Source of the DNA: Bacteroidales bacterium
GTDB lineage: Bacteria > Bacteroidota > Bacteroidia > Bacteroidales > F082
DNA length: 36,594 bases
Direction of reading: 5' to 3'
NCBI GenBank assembly: GCA_024400305.1
Contig: JAKSMX010000029.1
Coordinates: 1-36,594, forward strand
Under the pieces are notes generated by a model. It was not told the DNA's origin. It made no database searches and worked only from the letters and a program-made list of their open reading frames with translations. The number at the start of each line of letters is the position of its first letter. Position 1 is the first letter of the stretch. Below are positions 16,356-23,956 of this stretch, piece by piece. A program made the translations under genes and the position numbers.

Positions 16356-16561
16356 GAAAGATATTCATCATCTGTTTTCCATTTATCTTTCCTCCCGGCA
16401 AAATTCTTTCCGATGTTATATGGAGGATCAACAAATATCAAATCAACGGATTCGTCTGGAATTGTCTTCAAAATCTCCAACGCATCTCCACGAATAATTT
16501 TTTCATCACTGTTACCATATATTTCAAAAGTAGAATTATTTACAAAACTGTTACATTCCAT
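16235..16561 (-). pseudogene. N-terminal remnant of an adenine DNA methyltransferase (beta class)
   Basis: Residues 1-87 read as a beta-class N6-adenine (or N4-cytosine) methyltransferase: KIIRGDALEILKTIPDESVD leading to DPPY at 45-48, then WCYQWIDLCILKLK and NGS at 85-87. After NGS (about 16301) the family sequence stops and the frame runs out into LNSAKLCKRLRMGL, which is another frame of the endonuclease. The recognition domain and the FxGxG cofactor motif, expected downstream in this class, are gone. A single deletion joining the methyltransferase head to the endonuclease tail explains it. The natural order was methyltransferase then endonuclease. Confidence 0.8.
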
Positions 16562-16617
16562 TTTACATATTCTTTATTTAGCAGATGGCATTTGCATTTA
16601 TATATTATTTTTCCCTG

Positions 16618-16625
16618 CAAAAATA
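16618..16625 (-). promoter_or_regulatory. -7 box (TATTTTTG) before the methyltransferase remnant
   Basis: TATTTTTG on the minus strand lies 56 bases before the methyltransferase ATG, so the collapsed R-M unit still has a promoter. Confidence 0.5.
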
Positions 16626-16786
16626 CTCTTTTCTTCAAAACCGAATACTTTTTTTTAAAAATTTTCAACTTGATTGTCAAATTTAAAAAAAGGTAATTCC
16701 TTTGTGTGGTAACCGTATCTGCTATTTTCAAACAACTAAATTTTCATTGATTTCAAATAAATATTATGTTTATCATATAAATTTAA

Positions 16787-16794
16787 TAATTTTG
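16787..16794 (+). promoter_or_regulatory. -7 box (TAATTTTG) for crcB
   Basis: TAATTTTG fits the consensus and ends 20 bases before the crcB ATG. No fluoride-riboswitch pattern is seen in the short leader. Confidence 0.6.
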
Positions 16795-16814
16795 CCGTCT
16801 CAATTTTCAACACT

Positions 16815-17186
16815 ATGCTTAAAAACATTCTTCTCGTCTTCCTCGGCGGCGGCTTCGGCTCCACAGGACGATACTTGGTTTCACAATTACTGTCGAAATA
16901 CAAAGACAGTCTCGGCGGTTTCCCCATTCACACAATGACCGCAAACCTCATCGGCTGCCTTTGTATCGGACTGATTATCGGATATTTAAGCAAAAATCCA
17001 AACAACACGATACAACTGCTGCTCGTCACAGGGTTCTGCGGCGGCTTCACCACTTTTTCAACTTTTTCTTCTGAAGTGCTGAAACTTTTTCAGGGAGGGC
17101 AAACAGGAATGGCGGTGCTTTACATTGGAATCTCTCTTGTGATCTGCATCGCCGCAACGCTCATCGGCACACTGCTGACACGCTGA
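16815..17186 (+). CDS. crcB: Fluoride channel CrcB/Fluc
   Basis: A 123-aa four-helix membrane protein; two copies form a dual-topology fluoride exporter. Signatures are FLGGGFGSTGRYLVSQ, the pore-lining TANLIGCLCIGLIIG with conserved Asn, and GFCGGFTTFSTFSSE with the Na+-binding and Phe-box residues. Length is normal for the single-gene (homodimeric) type. It stands alone between the collapsed R-M unit and mgsA. Confidence 0.95.
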   Translation: MLKNILLVFLGGGFGSTGRYLVSQLLSKYKDSLGGFPIHTMTANLIGCLCIGLIIGYLSKNPNNTIQLLLVTGFCGGFTTFSTFSSEVLKLFQGGQTGMAVLYIGISLVICIAATLIGTLLTR

Positions 17187-17246
17187 CGGGAACTTCACAC
17201 CGAAAAAACGTCACCTTTGCACTAACCGTTCCGCATGAAATCTCAA

Positions 17247-17675
17247 TCAGATGTTCCGGTTGAGATAATCTGAATAATCATGCAATTCGGGCGTGTATTC
17301 ATTGCCGAAAAGCATGGATGAGATCATGAAATCGGCGGAAGCGCGGTTGCAGGCAGACGGGATGTCGTATAACACACTGAGTCTCAACAACGCTTTCACA
17401 TCGACATCGTGCGGCTGGCTCGTCATCGGATCCCAGAAGAAAATCAAGTAATCGATCTTCCCTTCGGAAATCAACGCGCCGAGTTGCTGGTCGCCGCCAA
17501 GCGGACCGCTCTTCAGGCAATGGATGTCGCCAAGAACCGACGACAACATCTTGCCGGTTGTCCCCGTCGCGTAAAATTCGTTTCCGCGGAGTTTTTCAGC
17601 ATGTTTCGTGACCCAATCTAAAAGGTCTTTTTTCTTGGCATCGTGCGCCACTAACGCTATAGTCTTCATTTTCAT
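17247..17675 (-). CDS. mgsA: Methylglyoxal synthase
   Basis: A 142-aa cytoplasmic enzyme converting dihydroxyacetone phosphate to methylglyoxal and phosphate, a bypass of lower glycolysis when phosphate is short. Landmarks: ALVAHDAKKKDLLDW with H11, ATGTTGKML, SGPLGGDQQ with the catalytic Asp62, and FFWDPMTSQPHDVDVKAL with H89 and D92. Starts at M1 or M3 (17675 or 17669) cannot be separated. A terminator lies upstream, so it needs its own promoter; none was recognised. A weak dyad (ATCTCAA 17240-17246 with TTGAGAT 17260-17266) overlaps its 3' end. Confidence 0.95.
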   Translation of the reverse strand: MKMKTIALVAHDAKKKDLLDWVTKHAEKLRGNEFYATGTTGKMLSSVLGDIHCLKSGPLGGDQQLGALISEGKIDYLIFFWDPMTSQPHDVDVKALLRLSVLYDIPSACNRASADFMISSMLFGNEYTPELHDYSDYLNRNI

Positions 17676-17689
17676 ATATTTATATCATA

Positions 17690-17737
17690 TTATAAAAACG
17701 ACAGAAATAACGGAAAAATCAAATTCCGTTATTTCTG
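17690..17737 (-). terminator. Rho-independent terminator of the flavodiiron operon
   Basis: A perfect 14-bp stem (17702-17715 with 17724-17737) closes an 8-base loop and is followed on the minus strand by TCGTTTTTATAA. It lies 21 bases after the fprA stop. This is the clearest terminator in the protein-coding part of the window. Confidence 0.85.
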
Positions 17738-17758
17738 CTTGTAATTCATTCTGCGTGA

Positions 17759-18943
17759 TTATTTCACCGCTTCTCCAATCTCTTTGCCGAGACTGTACAA
17801 TTTTTTTATGTCTTCAGCTTTTATCGGTGCGCCTTTCACCTCGACGTTCCCGCCGATGACGTTCCATTTGCAGTTCTCGGCTGTCTCTTTCAAAACCTTC
17901 AAGCCGCCGCCGCTCCATGTCGCACCGCCGAACAGACCATATATTTTGTTCTGCGGCTTGAACTCGGCGAGTTCGTGGAGAAGAAGCGTCATGTTCGGGA
18001 AAATGCTGCCATAATGCGAACAAGCACCGAGCACGACACCTTTGTATTTCCAGATGTCACTGATAATGAATGAAGTTTCCGTCTTTGAAACGTCATAAAC
18101 CTTGATGTCTTTGACACCGGCTTCCGCCACGCCGCGTGCGATGATGTCGGCCATGCGACCCGTGTTGCCGTACATCGAGCCATAGACGATGACGACGCCT
18201 TCCTTGCTGTCGTGCTTGCTCCATGCCACGTAACGGTCAAGAACCCATGCAAGGTTCGTTCTCCAGACAAGACCATGTGACGGCGCTATCATCTTGATAT
18301 CCAACGGTCCGACTTTCTGAATCGCCTTCAATGCCGAGACAGCGACCTTGCCGACGATGTTGGCGTAGTAGCGGCGCATGTCGTCTTCATAGAAATCGAG
18401 GTTCGCCTCATCGTCGAAGATGCAGCCGTTCAAGGCACCGAAGCCTCCGAAAGCGTCGTTGGAGAAGACGATTTTGGTGGTCTGTTCGTATGTCACCATC
18501 GACTCCGGCCAGTGGCACATCGGGGTGGTGAAGAACTGGAACGTGTGTTTTCCCGTATTCAGCGTCTCGCCGTCAGCGACGATTTTCTTGTTCGCGATCG
18601 GACCGTAATAATTCTCCAGAGGTCCGAAAGTCTTGGCGTTGCCGATGACCGTCACTTCAGGCCATTCCCTGATGACGGCACCGACGGAACCGCTGTGGTC
18701 AGGCTCGTCGTGGTTCACAACGAGATAATCGACTTTCCGGTCGCCGATGATGTTCTTAATCTGGCAGAGATACTGCGCCATGAATCCAGATTCGACAGGG
18801 TCGATGAGCGTAACCTGTTCGTCAACAATGAGATATGAGTTATATGAAACGCCATTCGGCAGTTCTATATGATTCTCAAAAAGTTCCGTGCGGCGGTCGT
18901 TGACGCCGATGTAAAAGATGTTTTCAGTTAAATTGATATTCAT
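17759..18943 (-). CDS. fprA: Flavodiiron protein (A-type), O2/NO reductase
   Basis: A 394-aa A-type flavodiiron protein that reduces O2 to water (or NO to N2O) in anaerobes. The metallo-beta-lactamase half supplies the di-iron ligands: H78-x-E80-x-D82-H83 (NHDEPDHSG), H144 (PMCHWPES), D163 (SNDAFG) and H223 (PSHG), with family-typical spacing. The flavodoxin half starts near residue 250 (VVIVYGSMYGNTGRMAD). It is the last gene of an operon that also encodes its likely electron donors, a rubredoxin and a flavin reductase-rubredoxin fusion. The 98-base gap to the upstream gene holds a hairpin. Confidence 0.95.
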   Translation of the reverse strand: MNINLTENIFYIGVNDRRTELFENHIELPNGVSYNSYLIVDEQVTLIDPVESGFMAQYLCQIKNIIGDRKVDYLVVNHDEPDHSGSVGAVIREWPEVTVIGNAKTFGPLENYYGPIANKKIVADGETLNTGKHTFQFFTTPMCHWPESMVTYEQTTKIVFSNDAFGGFGALNGCIFDDEANLDFYEDDMRRYYANIVGKVAVSALKAIQKVGPLDIKMIAPSHGLVWRTNLAWVLDRYVAWSKHDSKEGVVIVYGSMYGNTGRMADIIARGVAEAGVKDIKVYDVSKTETSFIISDIWKYKGVVLGACSHYGSIFPNMTLLLHELAEFKPQNKIYGLFGGATWSGGGLKVLKETAENCKWNVIGGNVEVKGAPIKAEDIKKLYSLGKEIGEAVK

Positions 18944-18964
18944 TTTGCTTGTTATACTCTTTTG

Positions 18965-18999
18965 CCGAGTACACCTCGGCTACGCCTTGATGTACTCGG
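18965..18999. repeat. Hairpin between hrb and fprA
   Basis: CCGAGTACA (18965-18973) and TGTACTCGG (18991-18999) form a 9-bp stem with a 17-base GC-rich loop. It lies inside the operon, 21 bases before the fprA start codon. No T-run follows on the minus strand, so it is more likely a stability or processing element, or a palindromic insert, than a terminator. A smaller TAAGG/CCTTA dyad is adjacent. Confidence 0.6.
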
Positions 19000-19041
19000 T
19001 TATTAAGGTAGTGCCTTACAGACACTTGTTTTAAATTTACT

Positions 19042-19644
19042 CTATTCTTTCCTGTCAAAGGCTTCCTTGCCATGCTTGCATATCGGGCAGATGAAGTCAT
19101 CAGGGAGCGGATCGCCCTCATAGACGTAACCGCAGATGCGGCACACCCAGCAGCCTTTCTTAACCTCTTTTTTCGGCTTGATGTTCTTCTGATAATAATC
19201 GTAGGTGACAGATTCCTTATCGTTAATCGTTTGAGCATCAACGACATCTGCAATGAACATCGTATGAGTTCCGAGGTCAATTGTCTTCACCACACGACAG
19301 GCATAATATGCGTTTATGTATTTCGGAAGATACAAGACATGGTTCACCGCACGAAGTTCTTCTTTGCAATCGGCGAATTTGTTTACATTTTTCCCTGACT
19401 GAAAGCCAAAATGCCTGAACACCTCAAACGGGGTCTCGGTTGTCAGCACATTGACGTTAAACACGCACGAGTCAAAGATGAGGTCGTGCGTGTGATTGCT
19501 TTTGTTCACGACAATCGAAAGGCGTAGCGGGTTGTCAGTTACCTGTTGCACCGTGTTGATGATGCAGCCGTTGTCTTCGTTGTCGTAGTTTGTCGTCAGG
19601 ACATACAAACCGTATCCAATTTTGAAAAGGGCATTTGTGTCCAT
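19042..19644 (-). CDS. hrb: Flavin reductase-rubredoxin fusion (Hrb-like)
   Basis: A 200-aa fusion. Residues 1-155 are a flavin reductase-like (FMN-binding split barrel) domain, YGLYVLTTNYDNEDNGCIIN through RVVKTIDLGTHTMFIADVVD. Residues 165-195 are a rubredoxin with iron ligands C168, C171, C186 and C189 (CRICGYVYEGDPLPDD). This layout is the high-molecular-weight rubredoxin known from Moorella and Bacteroidota, which passes electrons from NAD(P)H to flavodiiron protein. Its place just upstream of fprA fits. The enzymatic pairing is inferred from family and position. Confidence 0.92.
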   Translation of the reverse strand: MDTNALFKIGYGLYVLTTNYDNEDNGCIINTVQQVTDNPLRLSIVVNKSNHTHDLIFDSCVFNVNVLTTETPFEVFRHFGFQSGKNVNKFADCKEELRAVNHVLYLPKYINAYYACRVVKTIDLGTHTMFIADVVDAQTINDKESVTYDYYQKNIKPKKEVKKGCWVCRICGYVYEGDPLPDDFICPICKHGKEAFDRKE

Positions 19645-19659
19645 AATGCGTTGATTTAC

Positions 19660-19818
19660 TTATTCTTTTGAAAATTGATCTTTGCTCACGCCGCACAGCG
19701 GGCAGCTCCAGTCTTCCGGCAATTTTTCAAAAGGGGTTCCAGGTGCGATTCCGTTGTCAGGATCGCCGATTTGCGGGTCATAAACGTAACCGCAGACATC
19801 ACATACGTACTTTTCCAT
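19660..19818 (-). CDS. rd: Rubredoxin
   Basis: A short gene of 52 codons encoding a standard rubredoxin. The iron-sulfur centre is C6, C9 ([11 protein letters not shown]) and C39, C42 (WSCPLCGV); [20 protein letters not shown] lies between them as usual. It lies 15 bases before hrb and 27 bases after the PyrD-like gene, in the same direction. A single-electron carrier, probably feeding the flavodiiron protein or another oxygen-defence enzyme. Identification is unambiguous. Confidence 0.96.
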   Translation of the reverse strand: MEKYVCDVCGYVYDPQIGDPDNGIAPGTPFEKLPEDWSCPLCGVSKDQFSKE

Positions 19819-19845
19819 AATTTTTATATTTTAAGATTTAATAAT

Positions 19846-20829
19846 TTAAAGATTCAAATCGTTGTTTCTTCTTAAATATTGCAATCTTTCAAAAATCTTT
19901 ATGTCTTCAGGTGCGCTGCATTTTCCTTTGAAATCATTGATGCTGTTGAAGTTGTGTTTTCTCATCCATGCTTCAAGTCCGGCGATGATTTCCGAGATGT
20001 AACTTACACCGTTTTTATACAACGTGCTGCAGACCTGCACCGTCGCGGCCCCTGCGAGCAGCTGACGGACGACATCTTCGCTTGTATGAACACCTGTCGA
20101 GGCGGAAAGTTCACAAGGAATTCCTTCAGATGACAAAATTTTTATCCAACGCAGCGTGTCGCCGTTTTCCTCTTCGACAGAAAGTGCTGTGCCAGGCACG
20201 ACCTTCATCTTCTCGATATCGATTGTCGGGTTGTAGTAACGGTTGAAAAGCACGAGTCCTGCCGCACCCGCCATCGACAGGCGGAACGCAAGGTTCCCGA
20301 TGTTCGTGAAATGATTTCCGAGCTTTACTGAAACGGGTATCTTCACATTTTTCTTGACCTCGCTGAAAATTGCAATGACCTCATCTTCAATGTCTTTTGA
20401 GGGAATCTCCCTGTTGAACGGAGAAACCGCGATGTTCAACTCGAGAGCGTCGGCACCGGCATTTTCAAACTCCTTCGCAAAAGAGATCCACTCGCCCTTG
20501 TCGGCGCAGTTGATGCTCGCAATGATCGGAATATCAACGGTTTCCTTTGCTTCACGGATAAGTTTTTCATAAATTGAAATCTCATTCCCACGAAGGAAAG
20601 TCTTCATGTAAACGTCAGCGTCGGGATTCGACATGTAAAGGTCAGTATATCCCTCCTCTTTCTTGATATCGGCGAAAATCTGCTCCTCGAAAATTGATTT
20701 CAGCACGACAGCACCGGCACCGGCTTCCGCACAACGCTTTATGCCATCCGCAGTTCCAGTAAATGTTGAACTTCCCACTATAATCGGGTTCTTCAATTTC
20801 AGCCCAAGATATGATGTAATTGTATTCAT
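19846..20829 (-). CDS. Dihydroorotate dehydrogenase-like flavoprotein
   Basis: A 327-aa TIM-barrel flavoprotein of the dihydroorotate dehydrogenase-like group. It starts as MNTITSYLGLKLKNPIIVGS, with the phosphate/FMN-binding end ELSASTGVHTSEDVVRQLLAGAATVQVCSTLY style typical of PyrD relatives (quoted parts: CELSASTGVHTSEDV and LLAGAATVQVCSTLY). The catalytic-base region INCADKGEWISFAKEFENAG differs from true PyrD, so it probably does not make orotate. It leads the operon with rubredoxin, hrb and fprA, suggesting a redox role or simply co-regulation with oxygen defence. Confidence 0.88.
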   Translation of the reverse strand: MNTITSYLGLKLKNPIIVGSSTFTGTADGIKRCAEAGAGAVVLKSIFEEQIFADIKKEEGYTDLYMSNPDADVYMKTFLRGNEISIYEKLIREAKETVDIPIIASINCADKGEWISFAKEFENAGADALELNIAVSPFNREIPSKDIEDEVIAIFSEVKKNVKIPVSVKLGNHFTNIGNLAFRLSMAGAAGLVLFNRYYNPTIDIEKMKVVPGTALSVEEENGDTLRWIKILSSEGIPCELSASTGVHTSEDVVRQLLAGAATVQVCSTLYKNGVSYISEIIAGLEAWMRKHNFNSINDFKGKCSAPEDIKIFERLQYLRRNNDLNL

Positions 20830-20849
20830 AGTTTATTTTTTGAATTTTG

Positions 20850-20857
20850 CAAAATTA
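20850..20857 (-). promoter_or_regulatory. -7 box (TAATTTTG) of the oxygen-defence operon
   Basis: TAATTTTG on the minus strand lies 20 bases before the PyrD-like start. It is the only promoter seen for the four-gene operon. Confidence 0.6.
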
Positions 20858-20914
20858 GAAATTATTTTTGAACAAAATAGTTCAAACAATATATTTTTTG
20901 AAAGCAAAATAATT

Positions 20915-20935
20915 CTAAAATGGATTTTTAATCCA
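20915..20935 (-). terminator. Possible terminator after the polysaccharide deacetylase gene
   Basis: TGGATT (20921-20926) and AATCCA (20930-20935) form a short stem with a 3-base loop; on the minus strand TTTTAG follows. It begins 4 bases after the stop. The stem is short, so confidence is low. Confidence 0.4.
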
Positions 20936-20938
20936 AAA

Positions 20939-21583
20939 TCAATCAGAATTTTCAGGAATGGCCTTGAATTTATAACCTTTCCTCGAAAAATATTCCAGAA
21001 CCCTCGGCAATGCCTCAATCATTCTTTGATATGCTTTCTCACTGTCGTGAAATGCGATGATGAAACCGTCTTTTGCGTTGAATATCACATTGTTATAAAC
21101 TTGTTCAGGCGTAAGCGACTTATCCCAGTCGTAGGCGATCACGCTCCATGCCACGATGTTAATTTTCGCAGAAACGTCTTTACAGCATTCCAGGATTTTC
21201 CTAATTTGAGAAAAACGTATTTTCCCGTGCGGCGGACGGAATAAATTGCTGTGAATCAATTCATTCGCCTCCATAACCGACTTCACATAATCATCGTCTT
21301 TTGTCTTCCAGCCGTTTTCGTGGTTGAAAGTGTGACAGCCGACGCTATGACCTTCTTTTCTCAAAAGTTCAAAAGTTTCATGATATTTCCTGACGTTGTT
21401 CCCGATGCAGAAGAACGTCGCCTTTGCATCGTATCTTCGCAGAATATCAAGCACTTGCGGTGTTATCGTCGGGTGCGGCCCGTCATCGAAAGTCAGGTAA
21501 AGGCATTTCTCCCCCGCCGGCATCCGCCAAAGCATGGCCGGAAACAGAAACCTGCAAACCGATGGTGGTGAGACTAACCGCAT
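20939..21583 (-). CDS. Polysaccharide deacetylase (NodB domain)
   Basis: A 214-aa carbohydrate esterase family 4 enzyme that removes acetyl groups from N-acetylated sugars such as peptidoglycan or chitin-like glycans. Motif 1 is TFDDGPHP (D33, D34); motif 2 is GCHTFNHENG (H84, H88); motif 3 is FRPPHG, where the usual RPPY has His. The end carries DW and GFIIAFHDSEKA, the last catalytic His. The start at 21583 is preferred because it begins the family-like MRLVSPP; an upstream frame start adds 19 unrelated residues. No signal peptide is clear. Confidence 0.88.
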   Translation of the reverse strand: MRLVSPPSVCRFLFPAMLWRMPAGEKCLYLTFDDGPHPTITPQVLDILRRYDAKATFFCIGNNVRKYHETFELLRKEGHSVGCHTFNHENGWKTKDDDYVKSVMEANELIHSNLFRPPHGKIRFSQIRKILECCKDVSAKINIVAWSVIAYDWDKSLTPEQVYNNVIFNAKDGFIIAFHDSEKAYQRMIEALPRVLEYFSRKGYKFKAIPENSD

Positions 21584-21644
21584 AACAGGAATTTTAAGAA
21601 CTTGAGGTGTTTGAGGAATTTGAACTCCCAACCACCTCAATCAC

Positions 21645-22877
21645 CTAAAAAAGACAATCGTTCAAATCCTTGGTAATCTGTGCTTTATCCATCTTCTGAC
21701 CGATAAAGACTATTTTCTCCATTCTGTCGCCGTATTCCTCGTCCCAGTCATTCAGAATTGACGGGTCCTGACGTACCAGCTGTGCGAGTTCCTCTTTCGT
21801 TGCCGTAGCGAACCAATATCCCGCCTCCGAAAGCTTCTTCTGCACGCCAGCCTGCTCGAAGATGTACGACATATCCTGATTATCAGCGAAATAGCAAAGG
21901 CCTTTTGCACGGATGACGCTCTTCGGCCACTTGTTCAAAACGTAATCGTTGAACTTCAAGGTGTCGAACGGACGGCGTGCGAAATACACGAAAGTGCCGA
22001 TTCCGTACTCTTCGGCCTCGCCTTCCTCCTCGTTTTCATGTTCGTGATGGTGGTGATGATGTCCGTGTTCTTCTTCATCGTCATCATGATGGTGATGTCC
22101 GTGTTCTTCTTCATCATCGTCATCATGGTCATGATGTTCTTCATCGCGACCCTCAATGATTTTTATCCAGCCCGCCGAACCGGAAACCTGATTGTAATCG
22201 AACATGTAAGTCTCAAGAATCCTGTCGAGTTCAATCTGACCGTAGTCGCATTCGATTATTTCAGCGTCAGGTTGCAGATTTTTGATAATCAATTTGATAC
22301 GTTCAAGTTCCTCACGTTTTACATCCGACGCCTTGTTGAGAAGCACGATGTTGCAGAACTCTATCTGCTGTATGATCAGGTTTTCGATGTCCTCCTCGCC
22401 GATGTTCTCGCGCTGGAGATTGTCGCCGCAGCCGAATTCGCTCTGCATCCTGAGTGCGTCAACGACGGTGACGATGCAGTCGAGACGCGCGTCGCCGTAT
22501 TTCGTATATTCGCGACCCATCTGCGGTATGCTGCTGATTGTACGCGCAATCGGCTCCGGCTCGCAGATGCCGCTGGCTTCGATGACGATGTAATCAAAAC
22601 GGCCCATTTTTATGATGTCGGTGATCTGCTGGACGAGGTCCATTTTCAAGGTGCAGCAGATGCAGCCGTTCTGAAGCGCAACTAAACTGTCGTCTTTCTT
22701 GCCGACGACACCGCCTTTCTGAATCAGGGTCGCGTCAATGTTCACCTCACCTATATCATTGACTATCACTGCAAATTTGATTCCTTTCCTGTTCGAAAGG
22801 ATGTTGTTGACCAAAGTTGTCTTTCCGCTTCCGAGATAACCTGTCAGAAGCAGAATCGGAGTTTCTCTATTGCTCAT
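21645..22877 (-). CDS. CobW/ZNG1-family GTPase metallochaperone with His-rich insert
   Basis: A 410-aa G3E-family GTPase that hands metal (zinc or cobalt) to target proteins. Walker A is GYLGSGKTT (13-21), the metal site is CICC (72-75), and NKASD (181-185) is the base-specificity motif. The C-terminal CobW_C domain begins FVYFARRPFDTLKFNDYVL. Between the domains (about 248-281) lies a His/Asp/Glu-rich metal-binding loop with two HGHHHH blocks. The ATG at 22877 is chosen because an upstream frame start would overlap the -7 box. The polysaccharide deacetylase gene begins 61 bases downstream. Confidence 0.93.
   Translation of the reverse strand: MSNRETPILLLTGYLGSGKTTLVNNILSNRKGIKFAVIVNDIGEVNIDATLIQKGGVVGKKDDSLVALQNGCICCTLKMDLVQQITDIIKMGRFDYIVIEASGICEPEPIARTISSIPQMGREYTKYGDARLDCIVTVVDALRMQSEFGCGDNLQRENIGEEDIENLIIQQIEFCNIVLLNKASDVKREELERIKLIIKNLQPDAEIIECDYGQIELDRILETYMFDYNQVSGSAGWIKIIEGRDEEHHDHDDDDEEEHGHHHHDDDEEEHGHHHHHHEHENEEEGEAEEYGIGTFVYFARRPFDTLKFNDYVLNKWPKSVIRAKGLCYFADNQDMSYIFEQAGVQKKLSEAGYWFATATKEELAQLVRQDPSILNDWDEEYGDRMEKIVFIGQKMDKAQITKDLNDCLF
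22028..22140. repeat. In-frame tandem repeat encoding the His/Asp-rich loop
   Basis: Two copies of a unit coding for DDDEEEHGHHHH sit in tandem in the CobW-type gene. The DNA is a CAT/GAT-rich run that is prone to slippage, so loop length may vary among strains. Confidence 0.7.
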
Positions 22878-22908
22878 ATCTGAATTTTTTAATTCGATTT
22901 TTGAAATG

Positions 22909-22916
22909 CAAAGATA
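22909..22916 (-). promoter_or_regulatory. -7 box (TATCTTTG) for the CobW-type gene
   Basis: TATCTTTG on the minus strand lies 31 bases before the ATG at 22877 and excludes the longer reading frame start. Confidence 0.6.
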
Positions 22917-22951
22917 CTTCATTTTTAGGAAATATTCATTCAAAATATTCG

Positions 22952-22959
22952 TAATTTTG
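22952..22959 (+). promoter_or_regulatory. -7 box (TAATTTTG) for the second EamA transporter
   Basis: TAATTTTG fits the consensus, 73 bases before the ATG at 23033 and divergent from the CobW promoter. Confidence 0.55.
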
Positions 22960-23032
22960 CACCGAAAATATTTCCCGAAGACTTCACAGAAAATATAAGA
23001 ATCTGCGAAATCAGCGAGACAAAACATTCAAA

Positions 23033-23944
23033 ATGAAAAAAACATACGGTCATATTGCGTGCTTCGGCGCATACAGCATCTTCGGGTTCAACATCATCGT
23101 GTGCAAAGACCTGTCGAACCTCGCGCTCATCTCGCCTCTCGGACTGTTTTGTTTCCGGGCGGTCGGCGCGAGCATTCTTTTTTGGACAGTTTCGTTGTTT
23201 TTGCCAAAGGAAAAAGTTGAAACGAAAGACTTCCCGAAGATTTTCTGCGCCTCGATGCTCGGACTTTTCCTCACGCAACTCACCTTTCTGAAAGCCAGCA
23301 CCATCACGACGCCTTTAGACACTTCCATCATCACCGCGATAACGCCGATTTTCACGATGTTTGTGGCGGCGATAGTTTTGAAAGAACCGATAACATTGAA
23401 GAAAGTCGGAGGCGTGGCATTGAGTTTCTGCGGTGTCATATTATTGATTCTCAATACGGTACGTATTGGCAACGGAGGCGTGACCGAAACAAAACCACTC
23501 GGAATCGTCCTGATGATTTTCAACTGCCTTTTCTTTGCCTGCTATCTCGGAATTTTCAAACCGCTCATCGCAAAATATCACGTCGTGACATTTATGAAAT
23601 GGATGTTCCTTTTCTCATCAATTGCTGCCATCCCATTTGATATCAAAGAGTTAGTACAACTTAACCTGATTGAGATGCCTTCAAGATATCTTTACGAACT
23701 CGGTTTCATCATCCTTTTCTCGACCTTCATCGCATATTTTCTCATCCCGATAGGTCAGAAAGTGCTAAGGCCGACAGTAATAAGCCTTTACGGATATTTG
23801 CAGCCGCTCATCGCGACAACAATGGGCATCGCCGTCGGCATGGACAGATTGAGTTGGCAGAAAATTCTGGCGGCGGTTTTGGTTTTCACCGGCGTTGTCT
23901 TGGTGAACAAAAGCCGTGCTGCGGACACAACAGGCAAATCATAA
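23033..23944 (+). CDS. EamA/DMT-family transporter
   Basis: A 303-aa inner-membrane metabolite exporter with ten hydrophobic helices in two EamA repeats. The first starts GAYSIFGFNIIVCKD and contains LDTSIITAITPIFTMFVAAI; the second starts near VLMIFNCLFFACYLGIF and ends with the PLIATTMGIAVGMD helix and a VFTGVVLVNKSR tail. It differs clearly from the first EamA protein of the window. The HsdR-N-like gene follows 12 bases later and is probably co-transcribed. Substrate is unknown. Confidence 0.92.
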   Translation: MKKTYGHIACFGAYSIFGFNIIVCKDLSNLALISPLGLFCFRAVGASILFWTVSLFLPKEKVETKDFPKIFCASMLGLFLTQLTFLKASTITTPLDTSIITAITPIFTMFVAAIVLKEPITLKKVGGVALSFCGVILLILNTVRIGNGGVTETKPLGIVLMIFNCLFFACYLGIFKPLIAKYHVVTFMKWMFLFSSIAAIPFDIKELVQLNLIEMPSRYLYELGFIILFSTFIAYFLIPIGQKVLRPTVISLYGYLQPLIATTMGIAVGMDRLSWQKILAAVLVFTGVVLVNKSRAADTTGKS

Positions 23945-23956
23945 TCTTATAACATT

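Noticed and set aside
16680-16814. Fluoride riboswitch before crcB
   Set aside because: Leader after the promoter is about 20 bases and lacks the conserved pseudoknot sequence.
18924-19280. Minus-strand frame spanning the end of hrb and the gap to fprA
   Set aside because: Different frame from the clear rubredoxin end; no domain. The gap is better explained as a hairpin-bearing spacer.
22028-22140. CAT/GAT-rich repeats as a possible CRISPR-like array
   Set aside because: Repeats are in frame, have no spacers and code for the metal-binding loop.
22038-22685. Plus-strand frame with hydrophobic repeats opposite the CobW-type gene
   Set aside because: The pattern arises from the complement of His/Asp-rich codons.
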